A stretch of 64,000 nt of DNA, taken from positions 27,998 to 91,997 of the forward strand of contig NZ_LMUQ01000006.1 in assembly GCF_009765865.1 (NCBI RefSeq). The letters run 5' to 3'. Positions within the stretch are counted from its first letter, which is position 1. Every line of letters starts with the position of its first letter. The notes beneath the pieces are model-generated. The model searched no databases. It was not told the DNA's origin and worked only from the letters and a program-made list of their open reading frames with translations. The DNA is from Acidisoma sp. L85 (GTDB lineage: Bacteria > Pseudomonadota > Alphaproteobacteria > Acetobacterales > Acetobacteraceae). A program made the translations under genes and the position numbers. Shown here in pieces: positions 62,134 to 64,000 of this stretch.

Positions 62134-63732
62134 TCAGGCGGATTCGCCCTCGGTTGCCGCCAGACGCTGGCGGATCAGCGCGATAGTCTCGTCACGTCCG
62201 TAAAGTGCCACGAAGCCGCCGAACCGGGGCCCCTCGGTTTGACCGAGCAACACCTGATACAGGCATTCGAACCATGCTTTGAGTTCGGCGAAAGGATGCC
62301 GCTTGCCGACATCATAGACCAGGGTTTGCACGGTTTCGGCGTCCGCACCCGCCGGCAAGGCCGCAAGACTTTCCGCCAGATCGGCAAGCGCCGCTCGCTC
62401 CACCGAATTCGGAGCGCGGAACGCCTTCTTCGGCCGCACGAAATCTTGATAATATACGACCGCATGCGCCACGAGCCGGGCGAGAAACGGCGCCGTCTCC
62501 GGCGTGCTTTCCGGCGCGTAGCGGCGAATGAAACCCCACAGCATATCGGGCGTATCGGCGTTCACCACGCTCGCCAGATTGAGCAGCATGCCGAAGCTGA
62601 TCGGGCTGCCCATCTCGGCCGGAACGTCACCGGAATGAATATACCAGGCGGGGTTGGAAGGGTCCGTCGCACCGTCGCGCTTCGCCTTGGCGACATGGGC
62701 CAGGTAATCGTCAACCGCGCGGGGAATCACATCGAAGAACAAGCGCTTCGCGCGCTGCGGCTGACCGAACATGAACAGCGACAGGCTCTCAGCCGGCGCA
62801 TAGCGCAGCCATTCGTCGATCGAAAGGCCATTGCCCTTCGACTTGCTGATCTTCTGGCCGCGATCGTCGAGAAACAGCTCGTAGTTGAAACCGGCCGGCG
62901 GCTCGGCGCCCAGGATGCGGCAGATCGCACCGGAGAGCTTGATGCCCTCGATGTGATCCTTCCCCGCCATCTCGTAGTCGACGCCCAGCGCCGCCCAGCG
63001 CATCGCCCAATCGGCTTTCCACTGCATCTTGGCATGGCCGCCGGTCACCGGCGTCTCGAACCAGGTGCTGTCGCCGGGATCGCGCCAGCGCACCGTGCCC
63101 GCCTCGACATCGAAGGACTCGATGATGACCTGCATCACCTGCCCGCTGCGCGGATGGATCGGCAGGATCGGCGAATAGGTCGCGCGCCGGTCAGGCCCCA
63201 GCGTCGGCAACACGACCTGCACGATCTCGTCATGCTTACGCAACGCTTGCAGCAGCGCCGCATCGAAGCGGCCCGAGCGATAGGCCTCGGTCGCCGAAAT
63301 GAATTCGTATTGAAACCCGAAACCGTCGAGAAACGCGCGCAGTCTTGCATTGTTATGCGCGCCGAAACTTTCATGCGTGCCGAAGGGATCCGGCACGTCG
63401 GTCAGCGGACGTCCCAGAAACCCCGCCAGCATCTCCCGCTGCGGCACGTTGTCCGGAACCTTGCGCATCCCGTCCATATCATCCGAGAAGGCGATGAGGC
63501 GGGACGGCAAGCCGGTCAGCGCGGTAAAGGCCTGCCGCACCCAGCTCGTGCGCGCAACTTCCCCGAAGGTGCCGATATGCGGCAGTCCGGAGGGGCCATA
63601 ACCCGTCTCGAACAGCGCCTCCGCCTTACCGCTGCCAGCGAGCCGCGCCGCGACCTTCGCCGCCTCCTCGAAGGGCCAGGTCTTGGGCGGCTGCAATTTC
63701 GTTGCGACAGTGGTTGGTGCGGGGTCACTCAT
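62134..63732 (-). CDS. lysK: Class I lysyl-tRNA synthetase
   Basis: 532 residues. The class I signature G-P-S-G-L-P-H-I-G-T near residue 46 (HIGH-type motif) and K-I-S-K-S-K-G near residue 293 (KMSKS-type) lie in a Rossmann catalytic core, followed by a helical anticodon-binding part. Class I LysRS is used by archaea, spirochaetes and alphaproteobacteria instead of the class II enzyme. It charges tRNA-Lys. Only 80 bases separate it from the glycine-zipper gene. Confidence 0.95.
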   Translation of the reverse strand: MSDPAPTTVATKLQPPKTWPFEEAAKVAARLAGSGKAEALFETGYGPSGLPHIGTFGEVARTSWVRQAFTALTGLPSRLIAFSDDMDGMRKVPDNVPQREMLAGFLGRPLTDVPDPFGTHESFGAHNNARLRAFLDGFGFQYEFISATEAYRSGRFDAALLQALRKHDEIVQVVLPTLGPDRRATYSPILPIHPRSGQVMQVIIESFDVEAGTVRWRDPGDSTWFETPVTGGHAKMQWKADWAMRWAALGVDYEMAGKDHIEGIKLSGAICRILGAEPPAGFNYELFLDDRGQKISKSKGNGLSIDEWLRYAPAESLSLFMFGQPQRAKRLFFDVIPRAVDDYLAHVAKAKRDGATDPSNPAWYIHSGDVPAEMGSPISFGMLLNLASVVNADTPDMLWGFIRRYAPESTPETAPFLARLVAHAVVYYQDFVRPKKAFRAPNSVERAALADLAESLAALPAGADAETVQTLVYDVGKRHPFAELKAWFECLYQVLLGQTEGPRFGGFVALYGRDETIALIRQRLAATEGESA

Positions 63733-63982
63733 GGGCCGAAGCTATGGAAGGGACGAAGGGGCGTCAATCAGACCACACGCAGACATCGCTGGGCAGAAAT
63801 CGGCAAGTAACGAGACGGTTCAGACGCCTTCCAATCGACGTCGAGGGTGCGCGGGGGAAATCTACTGAAGCAACTTTTACCGTTTATTGGACGTTTAGCA
63901 TTACGATCTAGGGTCAGGACCCATTAATTGCTTGCTTCGGCTCGGCGCATTGTGATTCTGGAGATGGCGGGAGGATACCGTC
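63733..63982. other. Upstream region of lysK and of the next gene
   Basis: 250 bases, AT-richer than the coding regions. Divergent promoters for lysK and the gene starting at 63983 should be here. I see no convincing consensus promoter, and no gene in these bases. Confidence 0.4.
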
Positions 63983-64000
63983 ATGGACAAACTGTTTCTG
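63983..64000 (+). CDS. Start of a gene cut by the window end
   Basis: ATG 63983 is preceded by GGGAGGATACCGTC, a good ribosome-binding sequence. Only six codons (M-D-K-L-F-L) are inside the window, so the product cannot be named. Confidence 0.45.

Overview
The window is high-GC DNA from an alphaproteobacterium, most likely Acetobacteraceae (Rhodospirillales). Evidence: a class I lysyl-tRNA synthetase, a remnant of the Hint-domain proteins that abound in Acetobacteraceae, a beta-strand repeat secreted protein of the type common in that family, and a Caulobacter-like ceramide (sphingolipid) gene set. The genus cannot be named from sequence alone.

Region 1, bases 1-13976, is an envelope-lipid locus. 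A plus-strand run holds an LptF-like and an LptG-like permease, a small unrecognised ORF, a bacterial ceramide synthase-like GNAT protein, a MobA-like nucleotidyltransferase, a fatty acyl-AMP ligase and a CerR-like reductase. It faces three TagB/TagF-like glycerophosphotransferase homologues, two GINT1-N-like beta-propeller proteins and a Wzx/MATE-type flippase. Propeller and transferase genes form a two-gene module that occurs twice in tandem. I read the locus as synthesis, head-group decoration and export of a sphingolipid or a sphingolipid-linked glycan. Serine palmitoyltransferase and its acyl carrier protein are not in the window. Region 2, about 14.0-19.8 kb, is a decayed accessory stretch with a cyclase-family enzyme, a pirin gene broken by three frameshifts, fragments of a TPR protein, a Hint protein, a ribbon-helix-helix protein and an IS3 transposase, and a GNAT gene. 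It ends at tRNA-Asn and tRNA-Leu genes.

Region 3, 20.1-38.9 kb, is core genome: Nudix, recG, sdhE, mfd, a long repetitive exported protein, an SBF-like transporter, a second Nudix, rsmD, an rluB-type pseudouridine synthase, a C26 glutamine-hydrolase family protein, tadA, pstSCA with a clear Pho box but no adjacent pstB, and a large fold-type I PLP enzyme of unknown function. A secreted beta-strand repeat protein follows at 39 kb.

Region 4, 40.3-53.7 kb, is a reduced phage-like module: an XRE repressor with a palindromic operator, a small protein, a DUF6362-like protein, a sulfotransferase, terminase large subunit, a portal gene split by an in-frame amber codon, a scaffold-like protein, an ORF that looks like a fusion of major-capsid N-terminus, tail-sheath C-terminus and Ig-like repeats, a ConA/SGNH tail-fibre-like protein, a glycosyltransferase, two small membrane proteins and a GT61 glycosyltransferase. 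No integrase, tail tube, tape measure, baseplate or endolysin is visible.

Region 5, 53.8-64.0 kb, is the elongasome operon mreBCD-mrdA-rodA, then a C26-family protein whose catalytic residues are replaced, a Bcr/CflA-type MFS transporter, a glycine-zipper lipoprotein and lysK. The two best candidates for undescribed biology are the sphingolipid decoration locus with its duplicated propeller/transferase module, and the phage-derived module with the capsid-sheath-Ig chimera and glycan-modifying cargo.
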